From JAPLJC01 sp052326585 (GTDB taxonomy: Bacteria > Desulfobacterota > Desulfobaccia > Desulfobaccales > 0-14-0-80-60-11), in NCBI GenBank assembly GCA_052326585.1, contig JBKQLU010000030.1:1-64000 (forward strand): a stretch of DNA of 64,000 nucleotides, read 5' to 3'. Under the pieces are notes generated by a model. That model saw only the letters and a program-made list of their open reading frames with translations, did no database searches and had not been told where the DNA came from. The first letter of the stretch is position 1; each line of letters begins with the position of its first letter. The position numbers were made by a program, and so were the translations under genes. Below, piece after piece: positions 32,612 through 41,812 of the stretch.

Positions 32612-34912
32612 ATGGCGACAGCGCAGCAGGCCGGCCAAGAACTCTCGCCCTGGTGGAAAATAGGGGTTATTTTCACTATCTGCGTCGGGTTTTCCGTTCT
32701 GATCTTCATCACGGTAAAGGCCTACCAGGGCGCCCCGCCCATTCCACTCAGGGTGGTCAATGCCGGGGGTGAAACCGTCTTCACCCGGGATGATATCCTG
32801 GCAGGGCAGCAAGTCTTTCTAAAATACGCCCTCATGGAAAATGGCACTATTTGGGGGCACGGGGGCTACCTGGGGCCGGATTTTTCGGCCGCCTACCTCC
32901 ACAATCTGGCGCTGGAGGCCGGAGAACTTGAGGCCCAGCAAGGTTACGGTAGTTCACTGGCGGAGCTCGACCAGGCCCAGCGGGACGTGGTGGAGGGCGC
33001 GGTGCAGCGCCTGCTCAAGGAGAATCGCTACAACCCCCAAACCCAGACCTTGTTGTTCTCGGAACCGGAAGCCGCGTCCTTTCAGCGACAGATCGGCCTA
33101 TGGACCGACTATTTCGCCTCCCCCTTAAAAAACGGCGGTTTGAAAGCTAAATATATCGACAATCCCCGGGAACTTCGCCAACTAACTGCCTTTTTTGCCT
33201 GGACCGCCTGGGCCTCAGTGGCTGACCGCCCGGGCCGGGACTACTCTTACACTAACAATTTTCCTTACGATCCCCTGGCGGGCAACACAACTCCGGCCGC
33301 GGTCTACCTGTGGAGCGCCCTGAGCCTAATCACCTTGCTGGCCGGGACCGCGGTCATCCTCTTCGCCTTCGGCAGGTTCGATTACCTGGGCTGGCGGGGT
33401 ACCGGCGCCCCGGCGCATCCCCAGATGCTCCCGGGCCGGGCCAGCGCCATCCAAAAGGCTACCATTAAATTTTTCCTGGTCGTCACCCTGCTGTTTTTGG
33501 CCCAGGTGCTGGTGGGTGCGGCCACGGCCCACAACCGGGCGGAGCCCGGCAATTTTTACGGGCTGAATCTCTACCAGTGGTTTCCCACCAGCATCCTGCG
33601 CACCTGGCACCTGCAATTGGCGATTTTCTGGATTGTCACTGCCTACGTCGCGGGCGGGCTGGTTCTGGCCTCATCCCTGGGAGAAAAAGAGACGCGGGGG
33701 CAGGTGCGGGGCGTTCACCTGCTCTTCTGGGCCCTGGTGGTGGTGGTGGCTGGCAGCCTCCTGGGGGAGCTGCTGGGCATCAATCAACTTCTGGGCCCCC
33801 TCTGGTTCTGGTTCGGGGACCAGGGTTGGGAGTACCTGGACCTGGGACGCGCCTGGCAATTCTTGCTGGCCGCCGGGCTGGGTTTATGGGTGGTGCTCCT
33901 CTACCGGGCCCTGGCTCCAGCCTTCAAGAATCCGGCGCGCCGGGAAATCTCCAGCCTCTTCATGCTGGTTGCCCTGGCCATCCCAGTCTTCTACCTGCCC
34001 GCCTTTTTCTTCGGCAGCACCACCAATTTCACCGTAGTGGATAACTGGCGGTTCTGGATCGTCCACCTGTGGGTGGAAGGCTTTTTGGAGCTATTGGTGA
34101 CCGCTATGGTGGCCGTCACTTTCTTCTTATTGGGAGTGGTCTCGCGTCAGACTGCGGCCCGGGTGGTTTATCTGGACGCCATCCTCTTTTTGGGGAGCGG
34201 CATTGTGGGCACCGGCCACCACTGGTATTGGACCGGCCAGACCCAGCTCAACATGGCCCTGTCCGCCCTGTTTTCCTCCATGGAGGTGGTGCCATTGACT
34301 CTCCTGACCCTGGATGCCTGGGATTTCGTCAAGCTGACCAAGGGTGAATGCGAAGTCTGCGGGGTCAATCTCTCTATGCCCCATAAATGGACCTTTTATT
34401 TTTTGATGGCCGTGGGGTTTTGGAATTTCGTGGGAGCCGGCATCTTCGGATTCCTCATCAATCTGCCCATCGTCAGCTACTTTGAGGTGGGCACTATCCT
34501 GACCCTCAACCACGCCCACGCCGCTCTTATGGGGGCCTTCGGCATGGAGGCCATGGCCTTGACCGTCATGGCCCTGCGCCAGGTTTTGCCGGACGAGCAG
34601 TGGGCCGGTCCGGAAAAATATATCCGCGTCTCCTTCTGGGGGTTAAATACCGGCCTGGCCTTAATGGTGGTGGGCAACCTCTTCCCCGGGGGGGTTTTGC
34701 AGTTTTACGACGTCCTGATTAATGGTTATTGGCACGCCCGCAGCTTGGCTTACACGGGACGAAGCTACGTACGTTTCATCGAATGGTGCCGGATGCCCGG
34801 CGATCTGGTCTTCATTTTCCTGGGCGTGATCCCCATGGTAATGGCCGCGGCCTTAACCTACTGGAACATCACCCGGGAAGCAGACACTTCCTCTCCGGGG
34901 TTCAAGCGTTAA
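32612..34912 (+). CDS. norZ: Quinol-dependent nitric oxide reductase, large fused subunit (qNOR)
   Basis: A 766-residue single-chain NO reductase (norZ/norB type) reducing 2 NO to N2O at the inner membrane with quinol as donor. The N-terminal ~230 residues are the NorC-like periplasmic extension of qNOR, without a haem c motif. The following 12 or so helices carry the haem-copper-oxidase-type ligands: HLQLAIFWIV, HLWVEGFLE, TGHHWYWTGQ (non-haem iron His pair) and NHAHAALMGAFG (haem ligands). In an anaerobe without a visible denitrification pathway, detoxification of NO is more likely than respiration. The start is an ATG at 32612. No NnrS or regulator gene is adjacent. Confidence 0.95.
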   Translation: MATAQQAGQELSPWWKIGVIFTICVGFSVLIFITVKAYQGAPPIPLRVVNAGGETVFTRDDILAGQQVFLKYALMENGTIWGHGGYLGPDFSAAYLHNLALEAGELEAQQGYGSSLAELDQAQRDVVEGAVQRLLKENRYNPQTQTLLFSEPEAASFQRQIGLWTDYFASPLKNGGLKAKYIDNPRELRQLTAFFAWTAWASVADRPGRDYSYTNNFPYDPLAGNTTPAAVYLWSALSLITLLAGTAVILFAFGRFDYLGWRGTGAPAHPQMLPGRASAIQKATIKFFLVVTLLFLAQVLVGAATAHNRAEPGNFYGLNLYQWFPTSILRTWHLQLAIFWIVTAYVAGGLVLASSLGEKETRGQVRGVHLLFWALVVVVAGSLLGELLGINQLLGPLWFWFGDQGWEYLDLGRAWQFLLAAGLGLWVVLLYRALAPAFKNPARREISSLFMLVALAIPVFYLPAFFFGSTTNFTVVDNWRFWIVHLWVEGFLELLVTAMVAVTFFLLGVVSRQTAARVVYLDAILFLGSGIVGTGHHWYWTGQTQLNMALSALFSSMEVVPLTLLTLDAWDFVKLTKGECEVCGVNLSMPHKWTFYFLMAVGFWNFVGAGIFGFLINLPIVSYFEVGTILTLNHAHAALMGAFGMEAMALTVMALRQVLPDEQWAGPEKYIRVSFWGLNTGLALMVVGNLFPGGVLQFYDVLINGYWHARSLAYTGRSYVRFIEWCRMPGDLVFIFLGVIPMVMAAALTYWNITREADTSSPGFKR

Positions 34913-34954
34913 TAGGTTCTTTTGCGGGATAGAAAATCTCCCCTTCAAAATAAT

Positions 34955-34984
34955 CCCAGATCGCCCCGGATGGAGCGATCTGGG
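34955..34984. terminator. Hairpin between convergent norZ and the glycine-rich gene
   Basis: Perfect 10-bp arms CCCAGATCGC (34955-34964) and GCGATCTGGG (34975-34984) with a 10-nt loop, 43 bp after norZ. No T-run on either side, so termination ability is uncertain; position fits a bidirectional terminator. Confidence 0.45.
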
Positions 34985-35010
34985 GACTGGCCGCGCCAGG
35001 AGAACTGCTG

Positions 35011-35805
35011 CTAATGTTTTTCCTCATGCGGAGGAGTGGTTACAGGCTTGCCACCGCTGGGAGCGGGGGTTTTGGGGCGAACTGCATTCCCGGCATTCCC
35101 GCCTGGATGATATCCGGGCGCGGTGGTGCCGCCAGGATGATATCCGGTACCGGCGGTACCTTGTTTACCATACGCGGTGGTCCCGCCCGGATGATATCCG
35201 GTCCCGGGGTTACCCTGGTTCCCATACCCGGCAGTCCCGCCCGGACGATATCCGGTCCCGGGGTTACCCTGGTTACCATAGCCGCTACCACCAGCAGGAT
35301 GGTAGCCGGAACCGCCGGCTCCCTGGTTCCCATACCCGGTACCTCCGCCCGGACGATATCCGGCACCGGCGGTCCCTGGATTCGCGCCCTGGAAGCCTCG
35401 ATTCCAACCTCCCCCCTGGCCGCGATTGTAGCGATTGTAAAAATTCTCGTCATAGTGGCGGCCCATCTGGTGATCGCGCCATTGCGGATACTGGCGCTCA
35501 AAATTATTCCAGTATTGCGGATGGGCCTGATACCAGGAATTCCACCCTGACGCATACCAGTTCCCGGGTCTGACGATATAGACCTGAGGATAGGCGTAGT
35601 ACGGGGCAAATCCAATTTTGGGGCCGAAAAAGTAGTAGAGAATCCCATTCATAAACCAGTCGCCCTTGTAAAAGGTCCAGGGCGTATTATTCCCCACATA
35701 GGGGGTCATGACATAGCCCTGAGCGGCAGAAGGTCCGGACATCGCGCCGATCGCGCCCCCAGTCAGCAAAACTACCAACAGCAAAAAAGCAATGCGCCTC
35801 TTCAT
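35011..35805 (-). CDS. Exported glycine/tyrosine-rich tandem-repeat protein
   Basis: A 264-residue protein from ATG 35805 (a GTG lies 12 bp earlier). N-terminal signal peptide MKRRIAFLLLVVLLTGGAIG, then a Tyr/Trp-rich segment (about 40-135) with many aromatic pairs. From about residue 145 come five tandem repeats of roughly 20 residues built on GTGYxPGGTxxYGNQG, then a His/Lys-rich end (PPHEEKH). The repeats are also visible as about 60-bp repeats in the DNA (roughly 35095-35380). It could be a surface or adhesive/cell-wall-associated protein, or a low-complexity matrix protein. I recognise no family. Confidence 0.75.
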   Translation of the reverse strand: MKRRIAFLLLVVLLTGGAIGAMSGPSAAQGYVMTPYVGNNTPWTFYKGDWFMNGILYYFFGPKIGFAPYYAYPQVYIVRPGNWYASGWNSWYQAHPQYWNNFERQYPQWRDHQMGRHYDENFYNRYNRGQGGGWNRGFQGANPGTAGAGYRPGGGTGYGNQGAGGSGYHPAGGSGYGNQGNPGTGYRPGGTAGYGNQGNPGTGYHPGGTTAYGKQGTAGTGYHPGGTTAPGYHPGGNAGNAVRPKTPAPSGGKPVTTPPHEEKH

Positions 35806-36002
35806 GACTACCCCCACAATTCGTTTTTAGTTGGCCCGATGATCTCTGGCGTGGCACTTAGCCAGGCTTGCCGTTCCAGGAACCCGGCGCCAGAGAAAAT
35901 GCCCGATCTGGTAAGTTAGATGACTATAAGTCTGAATAAGTTAACTGGCTTATCACGCATTGCGGCGCTTCTCCAGGAAAGCCTCTAAACCCTGCATGCG
36001 CC

Positions 36003-36665
36003 CTACTTCGCCTGGGGCCGCGGCCGCTTTTGGCAGGCCTGGTAAACATCATTGATGATCTGAGCCGATACGGTCTCCATGGCCTCGCTCATCCCCTGGG
36101 CCAGGCCCTGGGGCGTCTTCTGCACCAGTGGCTCTACGGCCCGATAATTTCTCTGGAACACCACCTTTTGCGAAATCAGCTCCGGCAGCGTATCCAGCAG
36201 GGTAATGTTAACGACCAGGGAGGCCTTCCAGCCGTCGGGTTCATCGACTTCCTGGAACTCTTCCACCGTCCCTTCCAATTGGTAGCGGCTGTTCCCGTAG
36301 TTAGGGCCAAGAAACACCCCCCGGAAGAGCCGGGAGTTCCTCAGGTCTCTGATGAGGTAGTCGGTTACCAGGAACCCCGGGTTGACCCGCCAGCGGTGGT
36401 ACCGGTAAACGTCACTCTGGTAAGGGCTGGGCCGGTATACCATATCCGTGCTGTTATAGGCCTGCGCCACCGCGAACTGCTCCACCGCGAGGTTCTGATC
36501 GAGTTGGGGGCGGGCCCCCAGCACTGGCGAGGAGTATTCCAGGATATAGCTCTCCACCGCATTGGGTGGTTTTCCACATCCCGATAACCAGGAAATCAGG
36601 AAGAACCAGATCATCAGGGTTATCAGCAGACGGGGCGGCCGCGGCCAGGGTTTAAGTCTTCTCAT
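36003..36665 (-). CDS. ABC-type transport auxiliary lipoprotein (PqiC/MlaC-like position)
   Basis: A 220-residue lipoprotein with hydrophobic N-terminus and lipobox LSGC (about residue 30). The YILEYSSPVLGARP start of the mature part, the YNSTDMVYR stretch and C-terminal helix fit the auxiliary component family (PF03886-type, 'ABC-type transport auxiliary lipoprotein') encoded with MCE transporters. It is the last gene of the Mla-like operon, 13 bp after the MlaD gene. Role: periplasmic partner linking the MCE protein to the outer membrane, by analogy with PqiC. Confidence 0.82.
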   Translation of the reverse strand: MRRLKPWPRPPRLLITLMIWFFLISWLSGCGKPPNAVESYILEYSSPVLGARPQLDQNLAVEQFAVAQAYNSTDMVYRPSPYQSDVYRYHRWRVNPGFLVTDYLIRDLRNSRLFRGVFLGPNYGNSRYQLEGTVEEFQEVDEPDGWKASLVVNITLLDTLPELISQKVVFQRNYRAVEPLVQKTPQGLAQGMSEAMETVSAQIINDVYQACQKRPRPQAK

Positions 36666-36678
36666 AGATCACCTTGAG

Positions 36679-37575
36679 TTATTCATTCCACCTTTTCTGT
36701 GGCGCTTTGCCGAAAAAGAGGTCCGGCGGCCGCTCCTTGAGGCGCTCCAGCAATTGGTCCAGGGAGGCCGAGGCGCGCTGGAGATGGTCGCTGAGTGCCG
36801 ACGCATCCCGGGCGACGGTGCGATAGCGCAGGGCCGTTTCCGGGAGCTTCATGGCCTGCAATTCTGTCTGGATACTGGCCGCGAGTCCATGGATTTCCTT
36901 GATGGAATCCCGGGTCCCAGCCAGAATCTCATCCAGCTTTTTGGCGCTGACCGTATCATTGATCCGTCCGGTGAACTTATCCAGGTTGGTCGCAGTGCCA
37001 TGCAGTCTTGTCAGGATGCCGGTCATCTCCTTGCCCTGCAAGAAGTTTTGCATAGCCTTGGTCGTAAGCACGACCTGGTCGGAAATGCCTTTCGTGTCAA
37101 CCTGCTGGAACTTACCCAAAATGACGGTGGCGGCGTCAACCAGACGCTGAATCTCGGAAGGGCGGGTGGGGATTATGGGATATTCGGAAGGGAAGCTAAC
37201 CTGGGGCGACAGGGCGCGCTCCTCGGGCGTAGGCCGGTCCAGCCCGATGAATTTTACCCCGGTGATGCCCGCGGCCCGCAATTGGGCTATGGTGGTATTG
37301 GGTAAATCACCCCGCAGGTTGATCTTCATGACCACCCCGACCAGTCGATTATCGGGCGCTACCCGGATCTGCTCCACCCGGCCCACATCTACGCCCCGGT
37401 ATTTGACGCCGGAATCTGCCTGCAGGCCCTCCACCGATTCGTCAAAGTATGAGATGTAGTGTTTTCCCTTCTGAAAGAAGCTGCTGGCTCCCACCCAGAT
37501 GATGGCGGCCACGGCTAAGATAGATCCCAGGATCACGAAGAGCCCCAGGATAAAGTTGGTAGATTTTCTGGCCAT
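36679..37575 (-). CDS. mlaD: MlaD/MCE-domain lipid-binding protein
   Basis: A 298-residue inner-membrane-anchored protein: one N-terminal helix (about 8-30), the MCE domain (about 38-118, YISYFDESVEGLQADSGVKY), then a long helical extension (about 150-290) that likely forms a coiled channel as in longer MCE proteins. Binds and passes phospholipids between the membranes. It lies 2 bp downstream of the ATPase gene, indicating tight coupling. Confidence 0.93.
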   Translation of the reverse strand: MARKSTNFILGLFVILGSILAVAAIIWVGASSFFQKGKHYISYFDESVEGLQADSGVKYRGVDVGRVEQIRVAPDNRLVGVVMKINLRGDLPNTTIAQLRAAGITGVKFIGLDRPTPEERALSPQVSFPSEYPIIPTRPSEIQRLVDAATVILGKFQQVDTKGISDQVVLTTKAMQNFLQGKEMTGILTRLHGTATNLDKFTGRINDTVSAKKLDEILAGTRDSIKEIHGLAASIQTELQAMKLPETALRYRTVARDASALSDHLQRASASLDQLLERLKERPPDLFFGKAPQKRWNE

Positions 37576-37577
37576 AT

Positions 37578-38363
37578 TTATGGTCCCTTAGACTGGTCGC
37601 TGCTGAAAGGCTTGCGGTTAAAGAAGTTTTTCACCCGGGGGTCCGGGGAATTCTCCTTGAGGTCCCGGGGGTCGCCTTCAGCGATGATGCCCCTGGCGCT
37701 CTTATCCAGCATTATGACGCGGTGGGCGATGGCAAAAATGGACTCCAGTTCATGGGTGACCACCACCATGGTCGTGCCCATGCCGGCATTGAGGCTTTTG
37801 ATCAGGATGTCCAGTTCCGCGGCGGTTACGGGATCCAATCCGGCTGAAGGTTCATCAAAGAAGAGCACCGCAGGATCGAGGGCCATGGCCCGGGCCAGTC
37901 CGGCTCGCTTCGCCATCCCACCGGAGATCTCTTCGGGCAGGTGGTTTTCATACCCGGCCAGATTCACCAGGCCCAGTTTCATCTTGACGATGAGATCGAT
38001 AGTCTCTTCATCCAGGTCGGTAAATTCCTGGAGGGTTAAGCCGACGTTTTCAGCCAGGGTCATGGACCCAAAGAGGGCGCCGGACTGAAAGAGCACCCCG
38101 ATCCCGGTTTTTAAGGAATGGAGCTTGCTCTCGTCATCGGTCATGATATCGATGCCGTTGAGCAACACTCTCCCAGCCGCGGGCGGATAGAGGCCGATCA
38201 GATGTTTGAGCAGGGTAGATTTGCCGCAGCCGCTCCCCCCCAGAATCACCAGGATCTCACCCCGGTTAACCTGAAAGCTGACCCTCTCGAAGACGGTGTT
38301 GTCGCCAAAGCGGGCAGTGAGTCCATCCACCACGATGATGGGGTCTTGACCGGCGTTTCCCAA
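37578..38363 (-). CDS. mlaF: MlaF-type ABC transporter ATP-binding protein
   Basis: A 261-residue ABC ATPase. Walker A GGSGCGKST, signature EISGGMAKRAGLARAMA and Walker B AVLFFDEPSAGLD are all canonical; the ISGGM-type signature is typical of MlaF-type lipid transport ATPases. Drives the MlaE permease from the cytoplasm. Second gene of the four-gene operon (permease, ATPase, MCE protein, lipoprotein). Confidence 0.95.
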   Translation of the reverse strand: MGNAGQDPIIVVDGLTARFGDNTVFERVSFQVNRGEILVILGGSGCGKSTLLKHLIGLYPPAAGRVLLNGIDIMTDDESKLHSLKTGIGVLFQSGALFGSMTLAENVGLTLQEFTDLDEETIDLIVKMKLGLVNLAGYENHLPEEISGGMAKRAGLARAMALDPAVLFFDEPSAGLDPVTAAELDILIKSLNAGMGTTMVVVTHELESIFAIAHRVIMLDKSARGIIAEGDPRDLKENSPDPRVKNFFNRKPFSSDQSKGP

Positions 38364-38432
38364 GGAGTATCCTTTTGGCGGACAACTTACAAAAAATAGA
38401 AAGATCTAAAAAAGGCTTCCGGAAATTTCTCC

Positions 38433-39584
38433 CTAAATCCCCAAATATTGAAAAGCCAGAGCGAAGGCTGAGTCGGTGACGATGATGAGAAACAGGGCGG
38501 CCACCACCGCCGAGGTGGTGGCGGAACCCACCGCGGCGGCCCCGCCCCGCACCTGGAAACCGCGTTGGCAGCCGATGCCGGCAATAAGCAAGGCAAAGAC
38601 TCCAGCCTTAAGAAGGCTGAGGATGATATCCAACAAGGCAAGACTGGTCTGGGTCTCCTTCAGGTAGGCGTAAGCCGTCAGGTCCAGACCCATGACCCCC
38701 ACCACCAGGCCGCCGGCGATCCCGAAGATATCGGCGTAAACGGTGAGGAGGGGCACTACTACAATGGCTGCCAGCACCTTGGGGAGCGCCAGAAACCTGA
38801 TGGGGTCGAAACCCATGGTCACCAGGGCGTCCACTTCCTCATTGACCTTCATGGTGCCGATTTCCGCGGCAAAGGCGGACCCTGACCTCCCGGCTACTAG
38901 AATGGCCGTCATGATGGGACCAAGTTCCTTGACCATGCCGATGGCCAGAAGAGAGGCCACGTAGACATTGGCCCCGAACTGTTTGAGCTGCAGCGAAGAC
39001 ATGAAGGCGATAATAAGCCCCAGGAGGAAGCTGAGGAGGCCCACGATGGGCAGCCCATCCGCCCCCGCCTTTTTCATGTAGTAGGTGACGTCCTGCCAGC
39101 GGACCGAACGCGGGTGGAGCAAGGCTTGCATCATGCTGATAAGGAGCGCTCCCAGAAAAGAGGTCACCTCCGCCAGGTCATTAAAGAACCGCCGGCTGCC
39201 CTCACCCACTTGCTCCACCAGATTGCCGCTGTCCCGCTCGCGGATCAGAGGAGGGGTCCGCAGGGCTTGCGGATCGATGAGGCCCATGATCCCCTTGGCC
39301 TTCGCGGTGGGATTGACAAACTCCAGGGGCACGGACCCGGCCCTGGACTTGCTCTCCAGCTCTAAAAGCCCCAAGGCTCCGGCGCTGTCCAGATATTCCA
39401 CCCCGGCCAGGTCCACGGTCAATTTGCTGGGGGTCATTCTGCCCAGCAGGGCCGTGACCTCCAGGTTAAAGAGGCCCAGATTTTCCAGGGCGATGCGCCC
39501 GGAGATGGCGAGATTGAGTTCCCGGCCTTTCTGGCCGGCCACCTTTAGGCTGAAGTTGCGACTCGGTTGAGTGGGGTGGTCCAT
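38433..39584 (-). CDS. mlaE: MlaE-family permease with N-terminal STAS domain
   Basis: A 383-residue protein fusing a STAS domain (about 1-110; LTVDLAGVEYLDSAGALGLLE) to an MlaE permease with five or six membrane helices (about 145-380; VGRSGSAFAAEIGTMKVNEEVDAL is the family's cytoplasmic coupling motif). In E. coli the STAS protein is separate (MlaB); here it is fused, a common arrangement outside gammaproteobacteria. It starts the operon that maintains outer-membrane lipid asymmetry or transports a related lipid. Confidence 0.94.
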   Translation of the reverse strand: MDHPTQPSRNFSLKVAGQKGRELNLAISGRIALENLGLFNLEVTALLGRMTPSKLTVDLAGVEYLDSAGALGLLELESKSRAGSVPLEFVNPTAKAKGIMGLIDPQALRTPPLIRERDSGNLVEQVGEGSRRFFNDLAEVTSFLGALLISMMQALLHPRSVRWQDVTYYMKKAGADGLPIVGLLSFLLGLIIAFMSSLQLKQFGANVYVASLLAIGMVKELGPIMTAILVAGRSGSAFAAEIGTMKVNEEVDALVTMGFDPIRFLALPKVLAAIVVVPLLTVYADIFGIAGGLVVGVMGLDLTAYAYLKETQTSLALLDIILSLLKAGVFALLIAGIGCQRGFQVRGGAAAVGSATTSAVVAALFLIIVTDSAFALAFQYLGI

Positions 39585-39651
39585 AGCATCCGGGAAACGC
39601 CGGTCCGGCCCCGTGACCCTTCCGAACCCGCGCTTATCCTAAATGATTCAG

Positions 39652-40215
39652 TTAGTTATTAAAATCGAGCGCCAGGAACTCTTCATCGGTCAGACCCCAC
39701 CTGTGCAACGCTTCCTCCGCATCCAGGCTTACACCCAGCAGTCCTACCAGCCGCCCCCCAGAGAAGATCGGGGCCGCGATGATATAAATCTCAGAGCCGC
39801 CCTGCAAAAAGAAGCGCTTTTGGGAGATACGGCGGCTTTTCAAGACCTGGGCAAATAAATCGTAGCCGGAGAAATTAAAGCCCCCGTCTTTTTTCTCGGG
39901 ATACCTTCCCAGGCTGTCTCCCTGCAAGTCCGCGACGCCGATCTGGAAAGGGCAGCTGCGGCAGAGCTTAACAGCCGACTCCGATGCTCCCAGGGCCTGA
40001 TTGACGGCTGGCGTGTCCAGCCGGGCCACCGGTCCGCCCAGCGTCCCGGCCAGCCGCTGGATACAGCCTTGGACCTCTTCCTTAAAATTGGCCGCGGCAG
40101 GACTCAAGGGCGGCTTTTTGGCGGAACAGGCGCAGAAAATTAAGAGAATCAAAAGAAGAGTGAGATGCCGAAGACGACCGGCGTTAAATTTACCGGGGAG
40201 ACTACCCTGTGCCAT
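39652..40215 (-). CDS. Exported or lipoprotein sensor-like domain protein (Cache-like)
   Basis: A 187-residue protein with an N-terminal hydrophobic stretch ending CACSAKK, so a lipoprotein or signal-anchored periplasmic protein. The mature part resembles half of a Cache/PDC ligand-binding domain: CPFQIGVADLQGDSLGRYP, then EIYIIAAPIFSGGRLVGLLGVSLD. There is no kinase, GGDEF or chemotaxis output domain, so it would work as a stand-alone binding protein. Conserved cysteines LCRSC could bind a cofactor. It lies upstream of the Mla-like operon but 67 bp away, and a shared function is not proven. Confidence 0.7.
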   Translation of the reverse strand: MAQGSLPGKFNAGRLRHLTLLLILLIFCACSAKKPPLSPAAANFKEEVQGCIQRLAGTLGGPVARLDTPAVNQALGASESAVKLCRSCPFQIGVADLQGDSLGRYPEKKDGGFNFSGYDLFAQVLKSRRISQKRFFLQGGSEIYIIAAPIFSGGRLVGLLGVSLDAEEALHRWGLTDEEFLALDFNN

Positions 40216-40365
40216 TTGCCACCACCTTTGCCACTCTTAATTTGTCTGAGGCCGCAGCCGTGAAAATAGTCTTAGCAGGTTATGCTGCCCGCCGGTTAAG
40301 CGGCGGGGGCAAGGTTAAGGCCGCGGCTCCGGAAGGGCGGCGGCCCTGGCCGCGCCCCTTAAATC

Positions 40366-41667
40366 TCACTCTTGCTCCCCGAATACCCGGGCGAAGATGG
40401 CATCGACGTGGCGCAGGGAGCGGTCCAAATCGAAGATGGGCGCCAGTTCCGCCGGGGTCAGATGCCGGGCGATCTCCGCATCATTTTGGACCAGGGTGGC
40501 AAAATCGGAGCCTTGTTCCCAGACTAGCATGGCCGGGCGCTGCACCAACCGGTAAGCTGCATCCCGGCTCAGGCCCTTGCCGATCAGCGCCAGCAGCAGG
40601 CCCTGGGAAAAGATCAGGCCGTGGGTGAGGTTGAGGTTCTTGAGCATATTTATCGGGTAAACCGTGAGATCCTTGAGCAGGCGGGTCAGGCGGGACAGCA
40701 TGAAGTCCAGGAGCACGGTGCTATCCGGGGCAATGAGCCGTTCCACCGAGGAGTGGCTGATGTCCCGCTCGTGCCACAGGGGGACGTTTTCCAGGGCCGC
40801 CAGTGCATTGGCCCGGAGCAGCCGGGCCAGGCCGCACAGGTTCTCGGACAAGACCGGGTTGCGCTTGTGGGGCATCGCGGAAGAGCCCTTTTGGCCGGCC
40901 GCGAAGAACTCCTCGGCCTCCCGCACCTCGGTGCGCTGCAGGTGGCGGATCTCCAGGGCCACCTTCTCGACGCTGGCGCCGATCAGGGCCAGGGTAAGGA
41001 AATATTCGGCGTGCCGGTCCCGCTGCAGCACCTGGGTGGAGATGGGCGCCGGGGTAAGCCCCAGGCAGGCGCAGGCCCTGGCCTCCACCTCCGGGGGCAG
41101 GTGGGCGAAGGTGCCCACCGCGCCGGAAAGTTTGCCCACTGCGATAGTTTGGCGGGCCGCCGCCAGGCGGGCGCGCTGCCGTTGGAATTCGGCAAACCAC
41201 AAGGCGAAGACTAATCCCAGGGTAACGGGTTCGGCATGCACCCCATGGGTGCGGCCCACCATAGGCACATGCTTAAATTCATAGGCCCGCTCCTTCAGGA
41301 CAGTAAGCAGCCCATCCAGATCGGCTTGCAAAAGGTCGGCGGCTTCCTTGAGGCGCAGCGCCAGGGCGGTATCCAATACGTCCGAGGAGGTGAGCCCGAA
41401 GTGGAAATAGCGGCCGTCCTCTCCCAGGCCGGCGGCCACCTGGTCCACAAAGGCGGCCACGTCGTGATGGGTCTTTTCTTCCAGGGCCAGGATCTGCTTA
41501 ACGTCGACGGCAGCCTCGGCCCGGGCCCGGGCCGGCGTCTCCCGGGGAATGATGCCGCACTCCGCCATGGCCTCCATGGCCGCCAACTCCACCTGGAGCC
41601 AACTGGCATACTGATTCTCTTCGCTCCAGATGCGGGCCATTTCCTTGCGGCTGTATCGGGGAATCAT
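40366..41667 (-). CDS. purB: Adenylosuccinate lyase
   Basis: A 433-residue fumarase/aspartase-superfamily enzyme catalysing two steps of purine synthesis (SAICAR to AICAR, adenylosuccinate to AMP). The family signature GSSAMPHKRNP lies near residue 265, with the second active-site segment TSSDVLDTALALRL near 95 and GRTHGVHAEPVTLG near 140. Length and motif order match PurB of the shorter bacterial type. Start ATG 41667. Neighbouring purine genes are absent, so it is chromosomally dispersed. Confidence 0.96.
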   Translation of the reverse strand: MIPRYSRKEMARIWSEENQYASWLQVELAAMEAMAECGIIPRETPARARAEAAVDVKQILALEEKTHHDVAAFVDQVAAGLGEDGRYFHFGLTSSDVLDTALALRLKEAADLLQADLDGLLTVLKERAYEFKHVPMVGRTHGVHAEPVTLGLVFALWFAEFQRQRARLAAARQTIAVGKLSGAVGTFAHLPPEVEARACACLGLTPAPISTQVLQRDRHAEYFLTLALIGASVEKVALEIRHLQRTEVREAEEFFAAGQKGSSAMPHKRNPVLSENLCGLARLLRANALAALENVPLWHERDISHSSVERLIAPDSTVLLDFMLSRLTRLLKDLTVYPINMLKNLNLTHGLIFSQGLLLALIGKGLSRDAAYRLVQRPAMLVWEQGSDFATLVQNDAEIARHLTPAELAPIFDLDRSLRHVDAIFARVFGEQE

Positions 41668-41812
41668 GTCTCACCTCAAGGGCGCCGGCCGATTTTACCA
41701 GGAAGCGCCTCCGTGATTATAAACGGAAGCCCCTGGTAAGAAAAGAAGATTGACGCGGCTAACTCGAATAGATAACTTTCTTGACATCCGGAAGTGTTGC
41801 CGCGAGACCGAT

